Made by a program: the position numbers and the translations under genes | Shown here: piece after piece, positions 27,080 through 38,500 of the stretch | How positions within the stretch are numbered: the first letter of the stretch is position 1 | Layout of the letters: every line of letters starts with the position of its first letter | The notes under the pieces: model-generated | What the model was told of the DNA's origin: nothing | The model's input: only the letters and a program-made list of their open reading frames with translations | Database searches by the model: none | NCBI GenBank assembly: GCA_945910005.1 | Contig: OX246741.1 | Span: 37,008,276 to 37,072,275, forward strand | Source: Isoperla grammatica | Taxonomy: Eukaryota; Arthropoda; Insecta; Plecoptera; Perlodidae | Direction of reading: 5' to 3' | DNA: 64,000 nt

Positions 27080-27235
27080 GCTGCTGTTGCTGTTGATGTT
27101 GCTGAGTTTGTTGTTGGTGATGGTTATTTATTATTAATGAAGCCCACGTATCACTTAGATTGTATAAGCACTTATGGTCATCAGCATTCATGTTGTTGGG
27201 ATTTTTAGCAACCTCCAGTGCCTCGCGTACGAAGC
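26684..27235 (-). repeat. Inverted copy of the PLE 3' end (pseudo-LTR arm)
   Basis: On the minus strand this arm repeats the last part of the plus-strand element (about 29030-29582). It includes the C-terminal coding segment from FVREALEVAK through the polyglutamine tract to the ORF stop, and the hammerhead-like motif. On the plus strand the polyglutamine codons appear as a TTG/CTG run at about 27040-27110. Homology stops within a few bases of GCGTACGAAGCC near 27235, where the sequence switches abruptly to the internal N-terminal RT region. With the right arm it could fold a transcript into a hairpin with ~550-bp arms. Confidence 0.88.
26739..26786 (-). ncRNA. Hammerhead ribozyme-like motif, inverted copy
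   Basis: Exact reverse complement of the motif at 29481-29528: on the minus strand it reads stem I strand ATCTGCC, core CTGAGGA, stem-loop II, GAAAC, GTC, then GGCATAT. The motif belongs to the inverted pseudo-LTR arm. Hammerhead motifs are a known component of PLE pseudo-LTRs. Activity is untested; it has the same limitations as the plus-strand copy. Confidence 0.55.
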
Positions 27236-29187
27236 CTACACCTGAAGGTAAGATTGTGCACAATCTATCTTCTCTTAAACTTGATGACGTCACTACTAGG
27301 GCTCTCTCTAGGGGTGTGAATTTTGCGGTCTCTCCAAAAACTGTCCCTATGGATGACATAATCACTGGTGTGGAAACTGCGGTTACCCCACAACACTGCG
27401 GAACACGCCCGGGCTGAGATTACCAACATTCTAAAAAAGTCCCGACCGCCTAAACCCAACATAACAACTGAAGAGATACGGGCTCTAAAAACTCTAAAGA
27501 ATAATCCGGATGTTGTTGTTCAAAAATCTGACAAGGGTAACGCTGTTGTTTTATTGAATAAGGCTGACTACTCTAATAAGATGAATGATATTTTAAATGA
27601 TGGAACTTATACTAAAATTAGCCGCAACCCCACCCACGGTATCACCAAGCGTACCACTGATATTATTAAAACTTGTGTGGATCCGACTATAGCTAAGCAC
27701 CTGATACCTAAGAATAGTAGACCCCCAGAATATACGGTCTGCCTAAGATACACAAAGAAGGTGTTCCTCTTAGACCTATTGTTAGCGCCATTGGCTCCCC
27801 TACTCAGGCATTAGCAGCGCACTTAGCCAGACAGTTACAGCCCTTTGTACCGGATGCGGCATCTTATATAAAAAACTCGGAACATTTTATAACATTGATT
27901 CAAAGGGTGAAACTAGAAGAGAATGACCTAATTTTAAGTTTTGACGTTGTTTCACTCTTTACGAAGATTCCTGTTAATGACGCTGTGAAGGTTATAATGA
28001 CTTAACTACGCCGGTGATGGCTAACTTGGTGCACTTCTGCTTACGCAATACCTACTTTGTTTATGAGGGCCAATACTATACACAAAATGAAGGAGCTGCT
28101 ATGGGGTCTCCAATCTCCCCTGTGGTGGCCAATATATACATGAATCATCTTGAAACAAGTGCCTTGTCCACCTCAGAACTTAAACCTAAAGTTTGGCTCC
28201 GATATGTTGATGACGTATTCGTTGTATGGCCTCATGGCCGGGACCAATTAAATACGTTCCTTGAACACATGAACGACTTCCATCCTAACATAAAGTTCAC
28301 GGTCGAGTTGGAACAAAACAATCAACTTCCATTTTTGGATGTTCTTCTCACCAAACTGGCTGATGGTACATTAGGTCATTCTGTGTTCCGCAAAGCAACT
28401 CATACCAACTTGTATTTGCAAGCGGACAGCAATCACCCTCCTAGCCATAAGTCATCTGTGGTTAACTCGTTGGTCAGCAGGGCTGTCAAGTTATCGGACG
28501 CGGCTAGTTTTGATAAGGAAAGGGTGACTCTCACTAATGCTCTCTGTAACAATGGGTATAAACGCGCGAATGTCAACAGAGCTTTTAACAAATATATGAC
28601 TAATAGTGACCGGAGGGCAGAAAACAATGGCCGGAGCGCAGATGATAATAATAAAGGCCCTATTGCATTTTTGCCTTACATCAAGCACGTGACTGACCGT
28701 ATAGCGCGCGCACTCTCGAAGTACGCAGTTAAGACTGTACTAATGCCTACATACAAGATACAATCATTGTTAGGTTCCGTCAAGGACAAAATACCTCCAC
28801 TCGATCATCCTGGTGTTTATGAAATATCTTGTTCATGTAATCGTGTTTATATTGGTCAGTCAGGCCGCACCGTGGTCGATCGTATCCGAGATCACAAGCG
28901 TAATCTTAAGAGGGGCGAAGTCCACCACTCTGCGATAGCCAAACACATTGTTGACAACATAGGTAACGACGCCCATGCTATAGATTTTTGCAACGTAAAG
29001 CTATTAAAACAAGAACCCAAGTTTTGGCCGCGCTTTGTACGCGAGGCACTGGAGGTTGCTAAAAATCCCAACAACATGAATGCTGATGACCATAAGTGCT
29101 TATACAATCTAAGTGATACGTGGGCACCATTAATAATAAATAACCATCACCAACAACAAACTCAGCAACATCAACAGCAACAGCAGC

Positions 29188-29225
<38 letters not shown>

Positions 29226-29474
29226 CCACAGCAGCCATCACGTCATCAACCTGCTAATAATTCTAATCTATTTGTGACAACGGCTAATAACCATAAGCCT
29301 TCTACTAAATATCGTGACAAGGGTAACTATTCAGGCACAGATGATAGGTTCAATAACCCCGGGTGTCACGTTCGTATTACGCGCGCTATGTCAAGAGCGA
29401 GATTACGAAGCGACCCCTCGAACCTTCGAGATTTTCGAGACACACCCGCCAATGACGCAGACGACAGCCAGTAG
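27236..29474 (+). pseudogene. Penelope-like reverse transcriptase / GIY-YIG endonuclease, frameshifted
   Basis: Coding sequence of a PLE polyprotein in three frames. From about 27236 to 27385 it reads NLSS...LSRGVNFAVSP, the typical PLE N-terminal region. A shift near 27385 leads into a segment with SDKGNAVVLL (about 27500-27560). A second shift near 27728 leads to YGLPKIHKEGVPLRPIVS and SFDVVSLFTKIP, ending at a stop at 28002-28004. The frame resumes around 28000 with LTTPVMANLV. From 28014 it is open for 486 codons: AAMGSPISP, catalytic YVDD (28203-28214), then the GIY-YIG domain with GVY (28812) and YIG (28848), a CSC linker, and a C-terminal polyglutamine tract of about 20 residues. The stop is TAG at 29472. 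The element's 5' coding end is missing. Three frame breaks in an otherwise young-looking copy could be real decay or sequence indel errors. Confidence 0.88.
29150..29240 (+). repeat. CAA/CAG trinucleotide run encoding polyglutamine
   Basis: CAACAACAA-type repeat with some CAG units, in frame with the PLE ORF, encoding a long Gln run after the GIY-YIG domain. The same run is present in inverted form at about 27040-27110. A glutamine-rich tail is not part of the catalytic domains and its role is unknown. The valine-rich ORFs in the opposite frame are shadows. Confidence 0.85.
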
Positions 29475-29480
29475 CTCTCG

Positions 29481-29528
29481 ATCTGCCCTGAGGACAAGAC
29501 CGATATTGGTCTTGAAACGTCGGCATAT
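29481..29528 (+). ncRNA. Hammerhead ribozyme-like motif in PLE 3' end
   Basis: The motif starts seven bases after the ORF stop. Stem I is ATCTGCC (29481-29487) with GGCATAT (29522-29528): TGCC/GGCA pair, then one mismatch, then two pairs. The core CTGAGGA (29488-29494) fits CUGANGA. C29495 is extra, and stem II is AAGACC/GGTCTT (29496-29501 with 29508-29513) around a 6-nt loop. GAAA (29514-29517) is followed by C, G, T and the predicted cleavage base C29521. Stem III is minimal, as in other PLE hammerheads, which are thought to act as dimers. The N7 position is G instead of the common U, and C29495 is unpaired, so activity may be weak. Confidence 0.62.
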
Positions 29529-29582
29529 GGCCTACGGTAAGGGACGTGGCGTAATAGCCCGAAGTGTTTTCAATTTTATTAA

Positions 29583-29596
29583 CATTTTTATAACTT
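29583..29596. repeat. PLE target site duplication, right copy
   Basis: CATTTTTATAACTT, identical to 26635-26648. The satellite continues in normal phase with CTTTAGAAGTTACACCC. Confidence 0.9.
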
Positions 29597-32500
29597 CTTT
29601 AGAAGTTACACCCTCCGTTGAAAAATAAGAATTATAGTTTGCATTCTTCAAGAGTAATATGAAAATGCATAAATTAAGTTTTTTGGTCGCTTTTGGTTAA
29701 AATATGCATAAATTATAGAAATTGGCTGATTTCAGTCTATCTACCACAAACTTCCAGTTTTAAGAGGAATCTTGCATACAGCTGGGATTTTTAAGTGTTT
29801 CAACTTTCAACCAAAGTTGACAAATCGTTGTTTTAGAGCGTTTCAGGCTCGAATTGGCACAATTTGTCCATTTCGTCACATTTCGATAACTTCTATAGAA
29901 GTTACACCCTCCGTTGAAAAATAAGAATTATAGTTTTTATTCTTCAAGAGTATTATGAAAATGCATAAATTGAGGTTTTTGGTCGTTTTTAGTTAAAATA
30001 TACATAAATTATAGAAATTGGCTGATTTCAGTGTATCTACCACAAACTTCCAGTTTTTAGAGGAATCTTGCATACGGCTGGGATTCCTAAGGGTTTCAAC
30101 CAAAGTTGACAAATCGTTGTTTGTGAGAGTTTCAGGCTCCAATAAGCACAATTTGTCAATTTCGTCACATTTTTATAATTTCTTTAGAAGTTACACCCTC
30201 CGGTGAAAAATAAGAATTATAGTTTGCATTCTTCAAGAGTATTATGAAAATGCATAAATTGAGTTTTTTGGTCGTTTTTGGTTAAAATATGGATAAAATA
30301 TAGAAATTGGCTGATTTCAGTCTATCTACCACAAACTTCCAGTTTTAAGAGGAATCTTGCATACGGCTGGGATTCCTAAGGGTTTCAACCAAATTGCACA
30401 AATCGTTGTTTAAGAACGTTTCGAGCTCCAATAAGCACACTTTGACAATTTCGTTACATTTTTATAACTTCTTTAGAAGTTACACCAACCGTTGAAAAAT
30501 AATAATGTTAATGTGCATTCTGAAAGAGTTATATGAAAATGCATATAATTGAGTTTTTTGGTCGTTTTTGGTGAAAATATGCATAAAATAGAGAAATTGG
30601 CTGATTTCAGTCTATCTACCACAAACTTCCAGTTTAAAGAGGAATCTTGCATACGGCTGGGATTCCTAAAGGTTTCAACCAAATTGCACAAATCGTTGTT
30701 TTAGAGCGTTTCAGGCTCCAATAAGCACAATTTGTCCATTTCGTCACATTTCGATAATTTTTTTAGAAGTTACACCCTCCGTTGAAAAATAAGAAATATA
30801 GTTTGCATTCTTCAAGAGTATTATGAAAATGCATAAATTGAGTTTTTTGGTCGTTTTTGGTGAAAATATGCATAAAATATAGAAATTGGCTGATTTCAGT
30901 CTATTTACCACAAACTTCGAGTTTTAAGAGGAATCTTGCATACAGCTGGGATTCCTAAATGTTTCAACTAAAGTTGACAAATCGTTGTTTTAGAGCGTTT
31001 CAGGCACCAAAAGGCACAATTTGTCCATTTCGTCACATTTCGATAACTTCTAGAGAAGTTACACCCTCCGTTGAAAAATAAGAATTATAGTTTTTATTCT
31101 TCAAGAGTATTATGAAAATGCAAAAATTGAGGTTTTTGGTCGTTTTTGGTTAAAATATACATAAATTATAGAAATTGGCTGATTTCAGTTTATCTACCAC
31201 AAACTTCCAGTTTTAAGAGGAATCTTGCATACGGCTGGGATTCCTAAGGGTTTCAATCAAAGTTGACAAATCGTTGTTTGTAAGCGTTTCAGGCTCCAAT
31301 AAGCACAATTTGTCAATTCCGTCACATTTTTATAATTTTCTTTAGAGGTTACACCCTCCGTTGAAAAATAAGAATTATAGTTTTCATTCTTCAAGAGTAT
31401 TATGTAAATGCATAAATTGAGTTTTTTGGTCGTTTTTGGTTAAACTATGCATAAAATATAGAAATATGCTGATTTCAGTCTATCTACCACAAACTTCCAG
31501 TTTTAAGAGGAATCTTGCATACGGCTGGGATTCCTAAGGGTTTCAACCAAAGTTGACAAATCGTTGTTTAAGAGCGTTTCATGCTCCAATAAGCTTAATT
31601 TGTCCATTTTGTCACATTTAGATAACTACTTTAGAAGTTACACCAACCGTTGAAAAATAATAATGTTAGTGTGCATTCTGAAAGAGTATTATGAAAATGC
31701 ATAAATTGAGTTTTTTGGTCGTTTTTGGTTAAAATATGGATAAAATATAGAAATTGGCTGATTTCAGTCTATCTACCATAAACTTCCAGTTTTAAGAGGA
31801 ATCTTGCATACGGCTGGGATTCCTAAGGGTTTCAACCAAATTGCACAAATCGTTGTTTAAGAGCGTTTCAGGCTCCAAAAAGTACAATTTGTCCATTTCG
31901 TTACATTCGATAACTTCTTTAGAAGTTACACCCTTCGTTAAAAAATAAGAATTATAGTTTGCATTCTTCAAGAGTATTATGAAAATGCATAAATTGAGTT
32001 TTTTGGTCGTTATTGGTGAAAATATGCATAAAATATAGAAATTGGCTGATTTCAGTCTATCTACCACAAACTTCCAGTTTTAAGAGGAATCTTGCATACC
32101 TCTGGGATTCCTAAAGGTTTCAACAAAATTGCACAAATCGTTGTTTTAGATCGTTTCAGGCTCCCATAAGCACAATTTGTCCATTTTGTCACATTTCGAT
32201 AACTTCTTTAGAAGTTACACCCTCCGTTGAAAAATAAGAAATATAGTTTGCATTCTTCAAGAGTATTATGAAAATGCATAAATTGAGTTTTTTGGTCGTT
32301 TTTGGTTAAAATATGCATAAAAAATAGAAATTGGCTGATTTCAGTCTATCAACCACAAACTTCGAGTTTTAAGAGGAATCTTGCATACAGCTGGGATTCC
32401 TTAGTGTTTCAACCAAAGTTGACAAATCGTTGTTTTAGAGCATTTCAGGCTCCAAAAGGCACAATTTGTCCATTTCGTAACATTTCGATAACTTCTATAG

Positions 32501-35500
32501 AAGTAACACCCTCCGTTGAAAAAAAAGAATTATAGTTTTTATTCTTCAAGAGTATTATGAAAATGCATAAATTGAGGTTTTTGGTCGTTTTTGGTTAAAA
32601 TATACATAAATTATAGAAATTGGCTGATTTCATCTATCTACCACAAACTTCCAGTTTTTAGAGGAATCTTGCATACGGCTGGGATTCCTAAGGGTTTTAA
32701 CCAAAGATGACAAATCATTGTTTGCGTTTCAGGCTCCAATAAGCACAATATGTCCATTTCGTCACATTTCGATAACTTCTTTAGAAGTAACACCCTCCGT
32801 TGAAAAATAAGAAATATAGTTTGCATTCTTTAAGAGTATTATGAAAATGCATAAATTGATTTTTTTTGTCGTTTTTGGTTAAAATATGGATAAAATATAG
32901 AAATTGGCTGATTTCAGTCCATCTACCACAAACTTCCAGTTTTAAGAGGCATCTTGCATACGGCTGGGATTCCTAAGGGTTTCAACCAAATTGCACAAAT
33001 CGTTGTTTGTGAGCGTTTCAGGCTCCAATAAGCACAATTTGTCAATTTCGTCACATTTTTATAATTTCTTTAGAAGTTTCACCCTCCGTTGAAAAATAAG
33101 AATTATAGTTAGCATTCTTCAAGATTATTATGAAAATGCATAAATTGAGTTTTTTGGTCGTTTTTGGTTGAAATATAAATAAAATATAGAAATTGGCTGA
33201 TTTCAGTCTATCTACCACAAACTTCCAGTTTTAAGAGGAATCTTGTATACGGCTGGGATTCCTAAGGGTTTCAACCAAAGTTGACAAATCGTTGTTTAAG
33301 AGCGTTTCGAGCTCCAATAAGCACAATAAGTCCATTTCGTCACATTTCGATAACTACTTTAGAAGTTACACCAACCGTTGAAAAATAATAATGTAAGTGT
33401 GCATTCTGAAAGAGTATTATGAAAATGCATAAATTGAGTTTTTTGGTCGTTTTTGGTTAGAATATGGATAAAATATAGAAATTGGCTGATTTCAGTCCAT
33501 CTTCCACAAACTTCCAGTTTTAAGAGGCATCTTGCATACGGCTGGGATTCCTAAGGGTTTCAACCATATTGCACAAATCGTTGTTTAAGAGCGTTTCAGG
33601 CTCCAATAAGCACAATTTGTCCATTTCGTTACATTTCGATAACTTCTTTGGAAGTTACACCCTCCGTTGAAAAATAAGAATTATAGTTTGCATTCTTCAA
33701 GAGTATTATGAAAATGCATAAATTGTTTTTTTTGTCGTTTTTGGTGAAAATATGCATAAAATATAGAAATTGGCTGATTTCAGTCTATCTACCACAAACT
33801 TCCAGTTTTAAGAGGAATCTTGCATACAGCTGGGATTCCTAAATGTTTCAACTAAAGTTGACAAATCGTTGTTTTAGAGCGTTTCAGGCACCAATAAGCA
33901 CAATTTGTCCATTTCGTCACATTTCGATAACTTCTAGAGAAGTTACACCCTCCGTTGAAAAATAAGAATTATAGTTTTTATTCTTCAAGAGTATTATGAA
34001 AATGCAAAAATTGAGGTTTTTGGTCGTTTTTGGTTAAAATATACATAAATTATAGAAATTGGCTGATTTCAGTCTATCTACCACAAACTTCCAGTTTTAA
34101 GAGGAATCTTGCATACGGCTGGGATTCCTAAGGGTTTCAATCAAAGTTGACAAATCGTTGTTTGTTAGCGTTTCAGGCTTTAATAAGCACAATTTGTCAA
34201 TTCCGTCACATTTTTATAATTTTCTTTAGAAGTTACACCCTCCGTTGAAAAATAAGAATTATAGTTTTCATTCGTCAAGAGTATTATGAAAATGCATAAA
34301 TTGAGTTTTTTGGTCGTTTTTGGTTAAAATATGCATAAAATATAGAAATATGCTGATTTCAGTCTATCTACCACAAATTTCCAGTTTTAAGAGGAATTTT
34401 GCATACGGCTGGGATTCTTAAGGGTTTCAACCAAAGTTAACAAATCATTGTTTAAGAGCGTTTCAGGCTCCAATAAGCACAATTTGTCCATTTCGTCACA
34501 TTTAGATAACTACTTTAGAAGTTACACCAACCGTTGAAAAATAATAATGTTAGTGTGCATTCTGAAAGAGTATTATGAAAATGCATAAATTGAGTTGTTT
34601 GGTCGTTTTTGGTTAAAATATGGATAAAACATAGAAATTGGCTGATTTCAGTCTATCTACCACAAACTTCCAGTTTTAAGAGGAATCTTGCATACAGCTG
34701 GGATTTTTAAGTGTTATAACTTTCAACCAAAGTTGACAAATCGTTGTTTTAAATTGTTTCAGGCTCCTATTAGCACAAATTGTCCATTTCGTCACATTTC
34801 GATAACTTCTACAGAAGTTACACCCTCCGTTGAAAAATAAGAACAATAGTTTTTGTTCTTCAAGAGTATTATGAAAATGCATAAATTGAGGTTTTTGGTC
34901 ATTTTTGGTTAACAAACATAAATTATAGAAATTGGCTGATTTCAGTCTATCTACCACAAACTTCCAGTTTTTAGAGGAATCTTGCATACGGCTGGGATTC
35001 CTAAGGGTTTCAACCAAAGTTGACAAATCGTTGTTTGTGAGAGTTTCAGGCTCCAAAAGGCACAATTTGTCAATTTCGTCACATTTTTATAATTTCTTTA
35101 GAAGTTGCACCCTCCGTTAAAAAATAAGAATTATAGTTTGCATTCTTCAAGAGTATTATGAAAATGCATAAATTGAGTTTTTTGGTCGTTTTTGGTTCAA
35201 ATATGCATAAAATATAGAAATTGGTTGATTTCAGTCTATCTACCACAAACTTCCAGTTTTAAGAGGAATCTTGCATACGGCTGGGATTCCTAAGGGTATC
35301 AATTAAAGTTGACAAATCGTTGTTTAAGAGCGTTTCGAGCTCAAATAAGCACAATTTGTCCATTTCGTAACACATTTCGATAACTACTTTAGAAGTTACA
35401 CCAACCGTTGAAAAATAAAAATGTTAGTGTGCATTCTGAAAGAGTATTATGAAAATGCAAACATTGAGTTTTTTGGTCGTTTTTGGTTAAAATATGGATA

Positions 35501-38500
35501 AAATATAGAAATTGGCTTATTTCATTCTATCTACCATAAAAACTTCCAGTTTTAAGAGGAATCTTGCATACGGCTGGGATTCCTAAAGGTTTCAACCAAA
35601 TTGCACAAATCACTGTTTTAGAGCGTTTCAGGCTCCAATAAGCACAATTTGTCCATTTCGTAACATTTCGATAACTTTTTTAGAAGGTACACCCTCCGTT
35701 GAAAAATAAGAAATATAGTTTGCATTCTTCAAGAGTATTATGAAAATGCATAAATTGAGTTTTTTGGTCGTTTTTGGTGAAAATATGCATAAAATAAAGA
35801 AATTGGCTGATTTCAGTCTATCTACCACAAACTTCGAGTTTTAAGAGGAATCTTGCATACAGCTGGGATTCCTAAATGTTTCAACTAAAGTTGACAAATC
35901 GTTGTTTTAGAGCGTTTCAGGCACCAATAAGCACAATTTGTCCATTTCGTCACATTTCGATAACTTCTAGAGAAGTTACACCCTCCGTTGAAAAATAAGA
36001 ATTATAGTTTTCATTCGTCAAGAGTATTATGAAAATGCATAAATTGAGTTTTTTGGTCGTTTTTGGTTAAAATATGCATAAAAAATAGAAATTGGCTGAT
36101 TTCAGTCTATCAACCACAAACTTCGAGTTTTAAGAGGAATCTTGCATACAGCTGGGATTCCTTAGTGTTTCAACCAAAGTTGACAAATCGTTGTTTTAGA
36201 GCATTTCAGGCTCCAAAAGGCACAATTTGTCCATTTCGTAACATTTCGATAACTTCTATAGAAGTAACACCCTCCGTTGAAAAATAAGAATTATAGTTTT
36301 TATTCTTCAAGAGTATTATGAAAATGCATAAATTGAGGTTTTTGGTCGTTTTTGGTTAAAATATACATAAATTATAGAAATTGGCTGATTTCATCTATCT
36401 ACCACAAACTTCCAGTTTTTAGAGGAATCTGCATACGGCTGGGATTCCTAAGGGTTTTAACCAAAGATGACAAATCATTGTTTGCGTTTCAGGCTCCAAT
36501 AAGCACAATATGTCCATTTCGTCACATTTCGATAACTTCTTTAGAAGTAACACCCTCCGTTGAAAAATAAGAAATATAGTTTGCATTCTTTAAGAGTATT
36601 ATGAAAATGCATAAATTGAGTTTTTTTGTCGTTTTTGGTTAAAATATGGATAAAATATAGAAATTGGCTGATTTCAGTCCATCTACCACAAACTTCCAGT
36701 TTTAAGAGGCATCTTGCATACGGCTGGGATTCCTAAGGGTTTCAACCAAATTGCACAAATCGTTGTTTGTGAGCGTTTCAGGCTCCAATAAGCACAATTT
36801 GTCAATTTCGTCACATTTTTATAATTTCTTTAGAAGTTTCACCCTCCGTTGAAAAATAAGAATAATAGTTAGCATTCTTCAAGATTATTATGAAAATGCA
36901 TAAATTGAGTTTTTTGGTCGTTTTTGGTTGAAATATAAATAAAATATAGAAATTGGCTGATTTCAGTCTATCTACCACAAACTTCCAGTTTTAAGAGGAA
37001 TCTTGTATACGGCTGGGATTCCTAAGGGTTTCAACCAAAGTTGACAAATCGTTGTTTAAGAGCGTTTCGAGCTCCAATAAGCACAATAAGTCCATTTCGT
37101 CACATTTCGATAACTACTTTAGAAGTTACACCAACCGTTGAAAAATAATAATGTAAGTGTGCATTCTGAAAGAGTATTATGAAAATGCATAAATTGAGTT
37201 TTTTGGTCGTTTTTGGTTAGAATATGGATAAAATATAGAAATTGGCTGATTTCAGTCCATCTTCCACAAACTTCCAGTTTTAAGAGGCATCTTGCATACG
37301 GCTGGGATTCCTAAGGGTTTCAACCATATTGCACAAATCGTTGTTTAAGAGCGTTTCAGGCTCCAATAAGCACAATTTGTCCATTTCGTTACATTTCGAT
37401 AACTTCTTTGGAAGTTACACCCTCCGTTGAAAAATAAGAATTATAGTTTGCATTCTTCAAGAGTATTATGAAAATGCATAAATTGTTTTTTTTTGTCGTT
37501 TTTGGTGAAAATATGCATAAAATATAGAAATTGGCTGATTTCAGTCTATCTACCACAAACTTCCAGTTTTAAGAGGAATCTTGCATACAGCTGGGATTCC
37601 TAAATGTTTCAACTAAAGTTGACAAATCGTTGTTTTAGAGCGTTTCAGGCACCAATAAGCACAATTTGTCCATTTCGTCACATTTCGATAACTTCTAGAG
37701 AAGTTACACCCTCCGTTGAAAAATAAGAATTATAGTTTTTATTCTTCAAGATTCAAGAGTATTATGAAAATGCAAAAATTGAGGTTTTTGGTCGTTTTTG
37801 GTTAAAATATACATAAATTATAGAAATTGGCTGATTTCAGTCTATCTACCACAAACTTCCAGTTTTAAGAGGAATCTTGCATACAGCTGGGATTTTTAAG
37901 TGTTTCAACTTTCAACCAAAGTTGACAAATCGTTGTTTTAGAGCGTTTCAGGCTCGAATTGGCACAATTTGTCCATTTCGTCACATTTCGATAACTTCTA
38001 TAGAAGTTACACCCTCCGTTGAAAAATAAGAATTATAGTTTTTATTCTTCAAGAGTATTATGAAAATGCATAAATTGAGGTTTTTGGTCGTTTTTGGTTA
38101 AAATATACATAAATTATAGAAATTGGCTGATTTCAGTGTATCTACCACAAACTTCCAGTTTTTAGAGGAATCTTGCATACGGCTGGGATTCCTAAGGGTT
38201 TCAACCAAAGTTGACAAATCGTTGTTTGTGAGAGTTTCAGGCTCCAATAAGCACAATTTGTCAATTTCGTCACATTTTTATAATTTCTTTAGAAGTTACA
38301 CCCTCCGGTGAAAAATAAGAATTATAGTTTGCATTCTTCAAGAGTATTATGAAAATGCATAAATTGAGTTTTTTGGTCGTTTTAGGTTAAAATATGGATA
38401 AATTATAGAAATTGGCTGATTTCAGTCTATCTACCACAAACTTCCAGTTTTAAGAGGAATCTTGCATACGGCTGGGATTCCTAAGGGTTTCAACCAAATT

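Larger units (their letters stand above)
26649..29582 (+). mobile_element. Penelope-like element (PLE) with inverted 5' copy of its 3' end
   Basis: This 2934-bp insertion has a 14-bp target duplication. In order it holds: a 35-bp extension (26649-26683); an inverted copy (26684 to about 27235) of the element's last ~545 bp; the RT and GIY-YIG endonuclease coding region on the plus strand (about 27236-29474); and a 3' end containing a hammerhead-like motif. Inverted pseudo-LTR arrangements with a short terminal extension are a known oddity of Penelope elements. The two inverted arms look almost identical: I noticed a GCTTCA/GCACCA difference and one mismatch next to the inner junction, and the polyglutamine length is the same. 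That suggests both arms came from one recent insertion. The N-terminal part of the ORF is missing. Confidence 0.92.

Noticed and set aside
26588..27462. Minus-strand ORFs at the left PLE arm (121, 190 and 65 codons) and the plus-strand valine-rich ORFs
   Set aside because: The first is the inverted duplicate of the PLE C-terminus and post-stop region; the others cross the inversion junction or are shadows of the polyglutamine run.
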